Shown here piece after piece: positions 36,501 to 46,261 of a DNA stretch of 64,000 nucleotides. The notes beneath the pieces are model-generated. The model had not been told where the DNA came from and did no database searches. It saw only the letters and a program-made list of their open reading frames with translations. Position 1 is the first letter of the stretch, and the number at the start of each line of letters is the position of its first letter. Origin of the DNA: Steromphala cineraria (taxonomy: Eukaryota; Mollusca; Gastropoda; Trochida; Trochidae); NCBI GenBank assembly GCA_916613615.1, contig OU744732.1:61765227-61829226 (forward strand), read 5' to 3'. Position numbers and translations under genes: made by a program.

Positions 36501-36720
36501 AACAGGGGCAACACCATTTCTGTATCTGTGTAAGAGGGATGACGTTGACTTTTATCTCATCAGAGAAAAGGTCACCACTGGCAAAGCTGACTGCAATGTT
36601 AAGGATGAAACAGGGGCAACACCATTTCTGTATCTGTGTATGAGGGATGACGTTGACTGTAATTTCATCAGCGAAATGGTCACCACCCAGCTAACACAGG
36701 ACGTAGATACGACGTTGTAG
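24508..36720 (+). CDS. STAND P-loop NTPase with ankyrin-like repeats (spliced, 4 exons)
   Basis: Predicted exons are 24508-24533, 25121-25224, 31262-32430 and 34531-36720. The phases (2, 1, 0) join without stops into ~1,162 codons. Introns are GT-AG, and the acceptors before exons 3 and 4 have good pyrimidine tracts. Residues 1-8 MGNGFSRQ fit the N-myristoylation pattern MGxxxS. Residues ~10-43 hold a candidate amyloid/RHIM-like motif. Residues ~75-433 form a STAND NTPase with Walker A GNAGDGKTT (81-89), Walker B VILLDD (D129-D130), a NVIFISR sensor-like strand, GFP and FAHSSIYESV. After residue 434 come one ordinary ankyrin repeat and 19 near-identical 36-residue units. The likely role is ligand-induced oligomerisation in innate sensing (family inference). 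The stop is supplied by a transposon inserted near the original C-terminus. If intron 3 is retained, the frame ends after 10 more residues at 32463, giving a form without repeats. Exon 3 and 4 calls are strong; exons 1-2 are predicted. Confidence 0.8.
24534..25120 (+). other. Predicted intron 1 of the STAND gene
   Basis: Starts GTTTGT and ends TTTTCGGAAACAG. It contains the inverted-repeat element at 24884-25051. No other feature seen. Confidence 0.55.
24884..25051. repeat. Inverted-repeat element of the ACTCGGATATAACGAA type
   Basis: The left end ACTCGGATATAACGAAC is complementary to GTTCGTTATATCCGAGT near 25013-25028. Further internal copies of TTCGCTATATCCG are present. It resembles short non-autonomous derivatives of pogo/Tigger-like transposons, whose ends carry such strings; that assignment is inference. 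It lies 70 bp upstream of predicted exon 2. Confidence 0.6.
25121..25224 (+). other. Predicted exon 2 with amyloid/RHIM-like motif
   Basis: A 104-bp exon flanked by AACAG and GTGGGT. It encodes Gly/Asn/Val-rich sequence: VNIYNITG, then GGNVGTANVAG. The NVGTAN segment resembles the RHIM core pattern Q-[IV]-G-x-x-N with N in place of Q. Comparable short motifs at the N-termini of fungal, bacterial and animal NLR-like proteins nucleate signalling amyloids. Its position immediately N-terminal to the NTPase fits that layout. The match is by eye. Confidence 0.5.
25411..25870 (+). mobile_element. Second pearl-like element
   Basis: Begins with a small hairpin CCCCCGCCACGAAGTGG…AGGGGG and a TCCG-type microsatellite (GTCCGTCCGTGCGTCCGTCC). 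Two diverged ~175-bp units follow, sharing GAAACTATTTAAGA and GGGTATCAATACCT. The leader-microsatellite-core layout is like the 9.5-kb element but the sequence family differs. It lies within intron 2. Confidence 0.6.
26990..27390. repeat. Unclassified interspersed-repeat-like segment
   Basis: A GC-richer island starts TTATTATTATTCTATAGCGC and contains CTCAAGGCGTTTACA, then ACTCCCTGGGGAG and ACCGGCATCC. The TATAGCGC…AAGGCG…TTACA head recurs in many marine invertebrate interspersed repeats; I recognise the style, not a named family. There is no ORF. Confidence 0.4.
28410..28741. repeat. 332-bp MITE with ~43-bp inverted termini
   Basis: The left end CTAGTTAAAACTAGCTG and the inner CGTCCCCTAAGTCC are complementary to the right end GGACTTAGGGGACG…CAGCTAGTTTTAACTAG. 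An internal partial copy of the end (TCTAGTTAAAACTA near 28581) is also seen. Confidence 0.85.
28866..29186. repeat. Palindromic MITE of the GCCTCTGTGGGGAG family
   Basis: The left arm CATTCTCCCCACAGAGGCAG…TTCTATTACG is the complement of the right arm CGTAATAGAACAGAGGC…CTGCCTCTGTGGGGAG. Arms are about 57 bp with few mismatches. Related copies occur at 29936-30504 and as a half-copy at 5008-5152. Confidence 0.85.
29936..30504. repeat. Longer member of the GCCTCTGTGGGGAG family
   Basis: The left arm ACTCAGTCATACCCAAGTTAG is complementary to the right arm CTAATTCAGGTATGACTGAGT, with TTCCATTACG / CGTAATAGAAC inside. The interior is unlike the 28.9-kb member except for TCCGGCAG and the right half. 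The right side continues into TGCCTCTGTGGGGAG, which the left side lacks. Confidence 0.7.
32431..34530 (+). other. Predicted intron 3 of the STAND gene
   Basis: Starts GTTGGT and ends TTTTTTTCAG. It contains two TGACGTCA sites about 30 bp apart (32640 and 32667) and the palindromic repeat at 32797-32933. The rest is AT-rich without a supported exon. If it is retained, the protein stops at 32461-32463. Confidence 0.65.
32797..32933. repeat. Diverged palindromic repeat also found at the end of the ankyrin array
   Basis: Shares TGCCCAT, ATAGTATGTTT, CGACACT and GTGC-TAAAT with 44791-44936. It is followed in both places by CTCATATAATATCCTCTATT. Here the palindrome is decayed; at 44.8 kb it is almost perfect. 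Confidence 0.65.
34657..36685 (+). repeat. Coding array of 19 near-identical 108-bp ankyrin-like units
   Basis: Each unit encodes 36 residues of the form D-x-x-G-A-T-P-[LF]-L-Y-L-C…L-I-x-x-M-x-T-x-G-K-A-D-C-N-V. This matches the ankyrin pattern DxxGxTPLHxAA…LLxxGAxxN plus three residues. Units differ mainly in KDET/QNKT/KDEK, in KRDE/KRKE/KRDD/KRKK after YLC, and in FNL/FYL/FKL/CSF before the second helix. Units 3-8 recur in order as units 10-15, an offset of exactly 756 bp (7 units); for example 35044-35271 and 35800-36027 encode the same residues. Reverse-strand open frames over the array are shadows. Confidence 0.95.
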
Positions 36721-39700
36721 GAAGGTCGTGTTTTGGTAACGTAGTTTTTGGACGTCGCTGGTACGTACTTCGGACGTAAAACATAACGTAATTTCTCAAC
36801 GTTGTTCCGACGTTGTGTTCTACGTACTTATTACGTAACTATTATGTAGTATTGTGACGTCTAGTCTAACGTCCTCACAACGTCCGGATTACGAAGTTTT
36901 TACATCACATAAATCAAGGAAAGTTATTGAGAAATATGAAAAATAAATCCATATTAACCCTTGAAATACTAAAACGAGAGAGGACTTGCAGTTATATATG
37001 CCCAACGGTCTAGTGAAACCCTATATTTTGGTTACGTTATTTTGATACGTATCTGAGACGTACTAAGTACGTGAAATATAACGTCATTCCCAACGTTGTT
37101 ACAACGATAGATTGTACGTACTTTTTACGTAACTTTAACGTTGTTATGTCACGTAAAGTCTAACGTCCTCACAACGTCCTGATAACGTTTACAGAAGGAA
37201 AACTATGCCAAAGTTTATGTAATCACAAAAGAAAGATGAATACATGTATATAATTGATTTTTTTCATTACACATTTATAAGTATTCGATTTATTGATTTA
37301 ATATGAACGTATATGATAATAATCATTATATATCAAATAATCCCACACACAAATCATGGGATAAAAACTTGTTTTCATTGAAAATCTGAAAACAGTCAAA
37401 TATTATATCATTATAGTCATAAATTCACAAATTTAAATAGATTAGTTATATAACTAATCGATCAGTATCCACTCCTTAATGCCATTCTGATTGTTTTCGA
37501 TAAGTTTAAAATATATTAACTTTGACTAATTGACTCTCGTCATTGTCCGGTGTTCGATCACAATAGCAAATCATACCTTCTTATTGTTAGGCCTACTATA
37601 CAAAGTCGCTTAACTTTAAAATGTGAGTTTCTCTCGACAATCGATACTTCCTGATCAAAGGACACTGTTTATAAAGTTGGTCATAAAAATGGGACCCCAC
37701 ACAACTCACGGAGTTGCTCTCATGGTCTCAGTTTTGCAAGGCAACCACCAAGCGCAATATATTTATAAACGCCGGGCAAATAGTCAATAAATATCAATCT
37801 TTCCTATTTCAGTTGCAACAATTTTTAGTTTATCGGGTATGCCTACTTTCTTGTCTCGATTAGTTAGTCCACAACCATGCATTCACTTCAAGTCTTAAAA
37901 TGCATTTCCAAAAGTGTAGTCGTAAATCATTTGAAATACAGTTAAAGCTGTAGGCCTACATGTCTCATTTTGTTTTCTTTAAACCCAGAAATCTGATAAA
38001 ACATTGATTAATGAAATACAAAATATTTCTGTCGTAAAAACAGTAGGCCTAGGCCTAATGACATTCTCATTCAATTAGAGTCCGAAATGATAGTTACATC
38101 ACTTATGTTTTGTAAGCTTTGCTTGCTTGATCTCTCCATTTGATTATAAATACAATGAAATATTGTCTATCAAGGAAAACACGCAAATTATATGAAGAAT
38201 ATTCAACATATCGATACGGTTACGTTGTCACGACGTCCTCAAAACGTAATTCATATGTCAAGACGTCCTCACAACGTCCTAGCGACGTGAGATAGGCCTA
38301 TCTTTTCTATGTGTAATTGAGTTTTTCTGGTTAATCATTGTTATGTTTTACTAGTTCATGCGTTCCGACATAAAAAGATTAAATAGCCCTGGCCTTTAAA
38401 ACACTATAGGTCAAAGGCCCAAAATTAATTAAAATTTTAGAATAGATTGATGACAATTGAATGTGATTATAATAAATAAACTTTAAGGATTTTGCTAAAT
38501 GTGGAGGTAATATCTTGATTAGGTAAAGTTAAGATTTTTAATTCAATGATGCATTACTTTTTATGATGTTTGAACACAATACTCTTCTTGAATAAATAAA
38601 ATAATATAAAGCTTGCTGACTTGTGGACTTGGAAATCTATTTTTGTCTTTACGCGCCAACACAAAATCCTCTGACGTCATCATTTTAGTTATGACGTCAT
38701 TATCGTCGCCATGTTTGATGTCACGTAAACTTGAAGAGTCGCTACACGCAATACAGTGTTTTTCTAATTTACCGGCAAAGGATTTACTTTCCCTATCGAA
38801 GGTAAGTACCCATTAACGTTAAAACATTATGTCAGTAAAGAAAGTTTAAATGAAGCTTTGAATACCTGTTATTTCAACAAAAGCATTCGAAACAGATTAG
38901 AGTAGCCGATGTAACTTGAATTTTAAAAATTGCAGTCACCGTACAGTACAGTTCAGGCTGAAAGTACGTGTGTACTGTACATTTCGTTTCTATTGTATTG
39001 CAATATTTTATCATCTACATTCACTGTTATTTATGTTTTAGTTCGAATCGACAATAACCGATTTACGGTATTCATGCATTTATTATGTAAATTCCTGTGA
39101 CAAAGGCACTAGAAAGAAAACACGGACAAACTCCTCACCGCGAACCGCATTGCTCAACTTGTATGACGTTGTTTCGTCACATGAGTAGTGAGGAGTTTGG
39201 AAACTATTTGATCATTGACGATCAGCTGTTTCAAAGTTCACTCGGTACAAGCTTGTTTGTTTTGATAATTGCAAGCCTCGTTTTGCTAGCAATGCTCAAA
39301 ACACTACAGTTTATTCACACAAGTATTCTTGTATCATCGTAAAATTTCTAAAACGTACGTTGATACAGTCACTTGAGGCTTCTTTGCGATGTTTTCACAG
39401 ACTTTCATAACAGTTTAGCTACAGACCGTGCCAGTTTAGTGAGTTATATTCGGACGTAGAACGAAACTTCTGTCGCAGAATGCTGTACTCGCATATATCC
39501 AGTGGGGTTGCAGGAAGAGTTTCTCGATCTAATTCGGACGTTGACGTTGTTTCCATAGACTTGCTTATATTAGTGTAGCATAAATAAAATGCAGTTATTT
39601 TCCGTCGGATCCTGATCAATTTTTGCACATTTGTAATGAATCATCCCAGCTACATCCTAATAATTTCTATTTAATCTTTCATCTTTTATTTTAGTAATTT

Positions 39701-42314
39701 AATCAAATTAATTGTAAGCATGGGTGTGCATATCCGTGAATAAGTTTATTATGGTGCTCTATGGGTCACGTTTCCACTGTATGTATATATGTAATTAAAC
39801 AGCAATTATGAACACCACTTATGCTTGATCTCATCGGTTTGAATTATTGGCCTTAATTTTGCCCAAAAAAGCCTTGAAATTGGCCTTACAATTTGTTTTT
39901 GGAGAAATTGTGCGAAGCCTGTACCAAGTCATTGAAAATTATTCTTCTGTACGACATAAACGTGATAGAGTACAGAAATTATGTCATATTTCAGTTATGG
40001 AATATCTGAGTATTTTTTTGATAGCTTAATTCGTATGGGTAACAAAGATTTTTATTTCGCTGCGCGATGTTTCCTTTTGAAGAACCGAATTTCCATGGCG
40101 ATACTGTCATACATGCATAAAATATCATACTACGATAGGAATTTTATCATAGGAGCATCGGGTGACGGGTCAGAGCTAATTTGAAATAAACAATTATCTA
40201 AACGTTTATAATTCAACGAAGATGTGTAATAAATCCCATGATTTCGATAAAAAAGTTGATATTTAATTTTATGAATTTTAATTTATTTCAACTGCATTAT
40301 ATTAACAGTAAACTAGCAGGTAAAAATCATTACAATTCTAAGTTTTTCTTTTATTTTACAAAATGGATAAGAAATATGCTAGAAGAGTGTGAATATTTGA
40401 CAATCTCAATGAAATTCTTCTAGAAAGCTGTTTACTGCGTTTGTGCTTCACGGTATTAATCTAATTTATTACTGAATGTTACGGCTTGCCTTAGGTCACT
40501 TGTATGCTTTTCGAAATAACATTTTGTGAGTGGTGTATATAATACTAGTATAAGCTACATAACAAATCAGTAATAATAACAACTCTCTGCAATTATTACA
40601 GCTATCAATTCCTAAATCATAGCACTGTTATTGTGTAAATCAGTTTGTGATATACCGGGATTAGGAAATCTTTTACAACGGGCCACTTTCATGCTTTTCG
40701 GTGCTTTTCTTATTTTCTAGTGGGCAATTTCCTTTTCATCATTCAATAGTAAATTTCAAATTTTTAATGGGACATTTTTTTATCCAATGTGCAACATGGC
40801 CCCATTGCCCCTGCTTGGCTGCTTTTGTCTTTACAAAAAAATCGAGATTGTATAATTTTGGTTATTTCCATTTTACAGTTGGCTGACTGACAGATTGTCT
40901 GAGAAATGAGAGATCAAGGGACACCGCAAAATAACTGAACAGGGATGGAATAATCGAGATTTTATCAGGTAATACCATATAAACTTATCATCCAGATATT
41001 TATTTTGGAGTGAAAATGGTTCACATTGATAAATCTACAAAATACTGAGTCAAGGGACTTGTTGTAAAAGTTCTTTAAAAAATACCACGATCAAAATATT
41101 CATTTCGCCAAACACAGCTTAATCTTTATATGCCCTGTCAGAAATTCTCGAATATTTGATGCAGGACTCAGTGGTAAACTATAAATGGTTATTGATATTT
41201 ACTATTAATTAGCTAAGCACTAATTCTGAGTATTTGATTTTGATGCAGGACTTGAGTCACTCACGGGTATACTGATATAAGCAGTGTAACAGTTTTAGAT
41301 GATTTTACAAATAATTACCTATTATCTACTTTATGAATTTTAAAGCAGTTAATTCAATTGAAACGACGACCATTTTAAGTGTTATCGATTTTATATGCAT
41401 GAGTGGTATTGTTATGGTAAATTGGTAATGATAATCTGTCTTTAATAACTGGCATTTTTAATTTATTTTCACAGGAGGAAGCTTTATTACCAAATGGCGC
41501 CAAAGGTTGGTCTTGAAGACATGCATATCGAACGTTTGACAGATGAAGTGTATTGAAGAGTCTGAAGACACTGACACTCACTCACCTTTTTCTTGTAGTA
41601 ATGTTAAATAAACAACATTTAACAAACATCTTATTTGTTATCTATTATCTGTTTATTCTGATTAATTGTTTCAGTTCAATTATCTCCCGTGGACTTGTAT
41701 TCAATACAATTTATGCCAGGCAGGTTTTAACAAATAATACACCTTCTTGGTATAATTGCCCATATGAATGATTGTATAAATTGTTTGTTTTTGATATTAT
41801 TGTAAGAACATTTCAATTAGATTGTTGTTTTTTTCCTTTCACGTCGAACAAAGTGCCTGGTATTATTTCTTTTGAATACTGCTTATACGAAACGAATGTG
41901 GAAATGTACTTATGTACCATATTAACGCAGAAAATCAAGTTGTAGCAACGTGTTTGGGTGTCTTCAAAATGACATGGTGACAACATTTTAAATCTACGTA
42001 AGGAAAACGTAAAATATGACGTCTTTGTGACGTCTCCAGAATGTCGTATTTAGGTAGAAAAACCACGTTGTAGCAACCTGTTTGGGAGTCTACAAAATTA
42101 CGTTGTGGCAACGTCAGAAATCTACGTAATAAAAACGTAAAACATGACGTTGTTTCAACGTCCCCACAACGTCGTATTCAGGTAGAAAAACCACGTTGTA
42201 GCAATCTGTTTGGGAGTCTACACAATTACGTTGTCACAACGTCAGAAAGTACGTAATGACAACGAAAAGTGGACGTTGTGACAACGTTTTTACAACGTAG
42301 ATTTGTTAGCTGGG
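36686..42314. mobile_element. 5.6-kb transposon with CCCAGCTAACA ends inserted in the ankyrin array
   Basis: Left end CCCAGCTAACACAGGACGTAG, right end …TTTGTTAGCTGGG: an 11-bp perfect terminal inverted repeat. The flanks rejoin ankyrin-unit sequence (…GGTCACCA | CTGGC…) with a 2-bp CA duplicated at 36684-36685 and 42315-42316. Subterminal DNA on both sides is packed with ACGT/ACAACGT motifs. The right side holds about three ~125-bp tandem copies around GTAGCAACCTGTTTGGGAGT, and a small ACGT cluster recurs at 38213-38290. No transposase was recognised, so it is probably non-autonomous or long decayed. The superfamily is unassigned. Confidence 0.8.
38671..38800 (+). promoter_or_regulatory. Two CRE sites before an exon-like ORF inside the 5.6-kb transposon
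   Basis: Two TGACGTCA palindromes lie ~19 bp apart at 38672 and 38691. An open stretch from the ATG at 38690, or an inner ATG at 38717, encodes …KLEESLHAIQCFSNLPAKD… up to a consensus donor AAG|GTAAGT at 38801. A phase-compatible acceptor TTTTCACAG at ~41475 would add about 13 codons before a TGA. This could be a small transcription unit of the element or a captured exon. No family is recognised. Confidence 0.25.
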
Positions 42315-42316
42315 CA

Positions 42317-44789
42317 CTGGCTAAGCTGACTGCAATGTTAAGGATGAAACAGGGGCAACACCATTTCTGTATCTGTGTAAGAGGGATGAAGTTGACTTTT
42401 ATCTCATCAGAGAAATGGTCATCACTGGCAGAGCTGACTGCAATGTTAAGGATGAAACAGGAGCAACACCATTTCTGTATCTGTGTAAGAGGGATGACGT
42501 TGACTGTAGTTTCATCAGAGAAATGGTCATCACTGGCAGAGCTGAATGCAATGTTAAGGATGAAACAGGAGCAACACCACTTCTGTATCTCTGTAAGAGG
42601 GATGACGTTGACTTTTATCTCATCAGAGAAATGGTCACCACTGGCAAAGCTGACAACAATGTTAAGGATGAAACAGGGGCAACACCATTTCTGTATCTGT
42701 GTATGAGGGATGACGTTGACTGTAATTTCATCAGAGAAATGGTCACCACTGGCTAAGCTGACTGCAATGTTAAGGATGAAACAGGGGCAACACCATTTCT
42801 GTATCTGTGTAAGAGGGATGACGTTGACTTTTATCTCATCAGAGAAATGGTCACCACTGGCAAAGCTGACTGCAATGTTAAGGATGAAACAGGGGCAACA
42901 CCATTTCTGTATCTGTGTATGAGGGATGACGTTGACTGTAATTTCATCAGAGAAATGGTCACCACTGGCTAAGCTGACTGCAATGTTAAGGATGAAACAG
43001 GGGCAACACCATTTCTGTATCTGTGTAAGAGGGATGAAGTTGACTTTTATCTCATCAGAGAAACGGTCATCACTGGCAGAGCTGACTGCAATGTTAAGGA
43101 TGAAACAGGAGCAACACCATTTCTGTATCTGTGTAAGAGGGATGACGTTGACTGTAGTTTCATCAGAGAAATGGTCATCACTGGCAGAGCTGACTGCAAT
43201 GTTAAGGATGAAACAGGGGCAACACCACTTCTGTATCTGTGTAAGAGGGATGACGTTGACTGTAGTTTCATCAGAGAAATGGTCATCACTGGCAGAGCTG
43301 ACTGCAATGTTAAGGATGAAACAGGAGCAACACCACTTCTGTATCTCTGTAAGAGGGATGACGTTGACTTTTATCTCATCAGAGAAATGGTCACCACTGG
43401 CAAAGCTGACTGCAATGTTAAGGATGAAACAGGGGCAACACCACTTCTGTATCTGTGTAAGAGGGATGACTTTGACTGTTATCTCATCAGAGAAATGGTC
43501 ACCACTGGCAAAGCTGACTGCAATGTTCAGGATAAAATAGGGCAACACCACTTCTGTATCTCTGTAAAAAGGATGAAGTTGACTTTTATCTCATCAGAGA
43601 AATGGTCACCACTGGCAAAGCTGACTGCAATGTTAAGGATGAAACAGGGGCAACACCATTTCTGTATCTGTGTATGAGGGATGACGTTGACTGTAATTTC
43701 ATCAGAGAAATGGTCACCACTGGCAAAGCTGACTGCAATGTTCAGGATAAAATAGGGCAACACCACTTCTGTATCTCTGTAAAAAGGATGTAGTTGACTT
43801 TTATCTCATCAGAGAAATGGTCACCACTGGCAAAGCTGACTGCAATGTTAAGGATGAAACAGGGGCAACACCACTTCTGTATCTGTGTAAGAGGGATGAA
43901 GTTGACTTTAATCTCATCAGAGAAATGGTCACCACTGGCAAAGCTGACTGCAATGTTAAGGATGAAACAGGGGCAACACCACTTCTGTATCTGTGTAAGA
44001 GGGATGAAGTTGGCTTTTATCTCATCAGAGAAATGTTCACCACTGGCAAAGCTGACTGCAATGTTAAGGATGAAACAGGGGCAACACCACTTCTGTATCT
44101 GTGTAAGAGGGATGAAGTTGACTTTTATATCATCAGAGAAATGGTCACCACTGGCAAAGCTGACTGCAATGTTAAGGATGAAACAGGGGCAACACCATTT
44201 CTGTATCTGTGTATGAGGGATGACGTTGACTGTAATTTCATCAGAGAAATGGTCACCACTGGCTAAGCTGACTGCAATGTTAAGGATGAAACAGGGGCAA
44301 CACCACTTCTGTATCTGTGTAAGAGGGATGACTTTGACTGTTATCTCATCAGAGAAATGGTCACCACTGGCAAAGCTGACTGCAATGTTCAGGATAAAAT
44401 AGGGCAACACCACTTCTGTATCTCTGTAAAAAGGATGTAGTTGACTTTTATCTCATCAGAGAAATGGTCACCACTGGCAAAGCTGACTGCAATGTTAAGG
44501 ATGAAACAGGGGCAACACCACTTCTGTATCTGTGTATGAGGGATGAAGTTGACTTTAATCTCATCAGAGAAATGGTCACCACTGGCAAAGCTGACTGCAA
44601 TGTTAAGGATGAAACAGGGGCAACACCACTTCTGTATCTGTGTAAGAGGGATGAAGTTGACTTTTATCTCATCAGAGAAATGGTCACCACTGGCAAAGCT
44701 GACTGCAATGTTAAGGATGAAACAGGGGCAACACCACTTCTGTATCTGTGTAAGAGGGATGACTTTGACTGTTATCTCATCAGAGAAAT
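42317..44789 (+). pseudogene. Non-coding continuation of the ankyrin array, about 23 units
   Basis: These are the same 108-bp units as exon 4, resuming after the transposon. The frame is broken repeatedly. CTGGCTAAG (TAA stop) replaces CTGGCAAAG at about 42318, 42752, 42968 and 44262. A 1-bp deletion (GATAAAATAGGGCAACACC) recurs at about 43527, 43747 and 44393. Each of the three later stop units follows the same CMRDDVDCNFIREMVTTG unit, which closely matches the last unit of the coding exon (ISEM there). These look like amplified copies of a true C-terminal unit. Short open pieces such as 42415-42756 and 43817-44266 are segments between stops. Transcription is unknown. Confidence 0.85.
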
Positions 44790-44790
44790 G

Positions 44791-44936
44791 TGCCCATAAC
44801 ATACTATGTTTACGACACTCGTGCCTAAATATCAGTATATCCCTCGCTCTACCTCGGGAAATACTAATATTTAGGCACTCGTGTCGTAATCATAGTATGT
44901 CATGGACACTCATATAATATCCTCTATTTAATATCC
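44791..44936. repeat. Palindromic element at the 3' edge of the array
   Basis: The arm TGCCCATAACATACTATG…CACTCGTGCCTAAATAT is the near-perfect complement of ATATTTAGGCACTCGTG…CATAGTATGTCATGGACA. About 118 bp in total, it abruptly ends the ankyrin-unit array. The following CTCATATAATATCCTCTATT is shared with the intron-3 copy. Confidence 0.85.
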
Positions 44937-46260
44937 AATGGAAATTTGCGCTAGATATTCCAATAGCCATTTCTTAAACTACGACTTTGTTATAACTAGT
45001 CATATTTCATTATGAACTTCGTTAATCATCAAAGTCATTTTCGTGTGAAGTAGTAGAGTTTAAGAATATGTAAATAAATCGTACATGGAAATGGTATTAC
45101 AAGATTAAATATCCTCGGGAAATTCACGCTCATATCTTTTATATCTTTTTTGAGTTATGAATTTTGTCGAATATTAATGTTGAATAGAGTTTCAGAGTAT
45201 ATAAGTATACCGTATACGTTATTGATATTACAGGATTAGATCATTCAGGTGAAATATACGCCATATACTCCAAGATTAAATAACCATCTTATTTTTTCGT
45301 CTATCAAAGTTCTGTTTAAAATCATGTATTTTCATTTTGCGTAATATTTACAAGTTTTTAACTAGTCGGTACTTTAATAACATGTCTTACTGGTTAGACT
45401 AGTCACGGCATATATAGGCTAAGATTAATAAGCCATTTCCTTGTTAGTACTTTTTCACAAAATGCGGTTTTTTTTCATAAAGAATTTTTTTTCATGCTGA
45501 TAATACAAAGAGTTATCATTTGCCAATGTTAGCCAAATTTAGAATTGTCATTTAAAGATTAGGCGCAGTAATAATATAAATAGAACTGAGCCTTGTCTCA
45601 ACATACATGTAGAGATTTTATGACATAAGTGTTTATTCGAAAAGGTTATATCATATTTTAAGATAAGATTGCTGTTGGGTTGGAGTTTAACGTCTTCTTC
45701 CACCATTGGGTGATGTCGCTGACGTGGGGCCTATTCTAAATGTTATTTCCAATGAATGGGGCATAACATTTAGAATACGTCATAGACACCCAAAAAAAAC
45801 TAATGAAAGTATTAAGTGGTAAAAAAACCATTTGGGATTTGAAAAAGAGTGGGGAGAGGGGGGTTATATTAATTATAAAATAACAGAAAAGGATAAGATT
45901 AATCCAGACATGTTATATTTAGATAGAGAGAGGAAAAGGGGACATTGTGAGATGTCAGTCTGGCCGGCATGTTCCCGATGTGCTTACATCCCAATGTGCC
46001 TACACTGCTATCAAAACAGAGACATGCATGGGTGGTTTGTGTATGTTGTGTATGTGTTTATATTTGATAATGGACTATTCCACTTGAAGTAAATAGAAAT
46101 TTGTTGAAGAGGTTTGATCATTTAATTCATAACAATAAACAGTAACAGATTTTTACATTTCATGCTTCCAGACATTTTTATACATCTGACATTATCATGC
46201 TTCCTTTGTGAAGTTGGACACTAGACACTTTTATACATCTGACTGCACTGATGTAACTAT
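44937..46260. other. AT-rich non-coding DNA
   Basis: No supported gene. Near 45675 there is GGTTGGAGTTTAACGTCTTC, the complement of the motif at ~505-540. At 45735-45775 a short inverted repeat uses TTCTAAATGTTA / TAACATTTAGAA. The open frame 45832-46092 lacks any recognisable domain. Confidence 0.55.
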
Positions 46261-46261
46261 T

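Noticed and set aside
34709..36643. Plus-strand alternative-frame ORFs rich in MLRMKQGQHHFCICV
   Set aside because: Out-of-frame readings of the same ankyrin units; no independent start context or domain.
42226..43551. 441-codon minus-strand ORF across the second ankyrin array (and similar ones at 43742-44413 and 34513-34947)
   Set aside because: These are antisense shadows of the 108-bp unit. The unit has no stop in that reverse frame, so tandem copies stay open automatically. The sense strand carries the ankyrin consensus.
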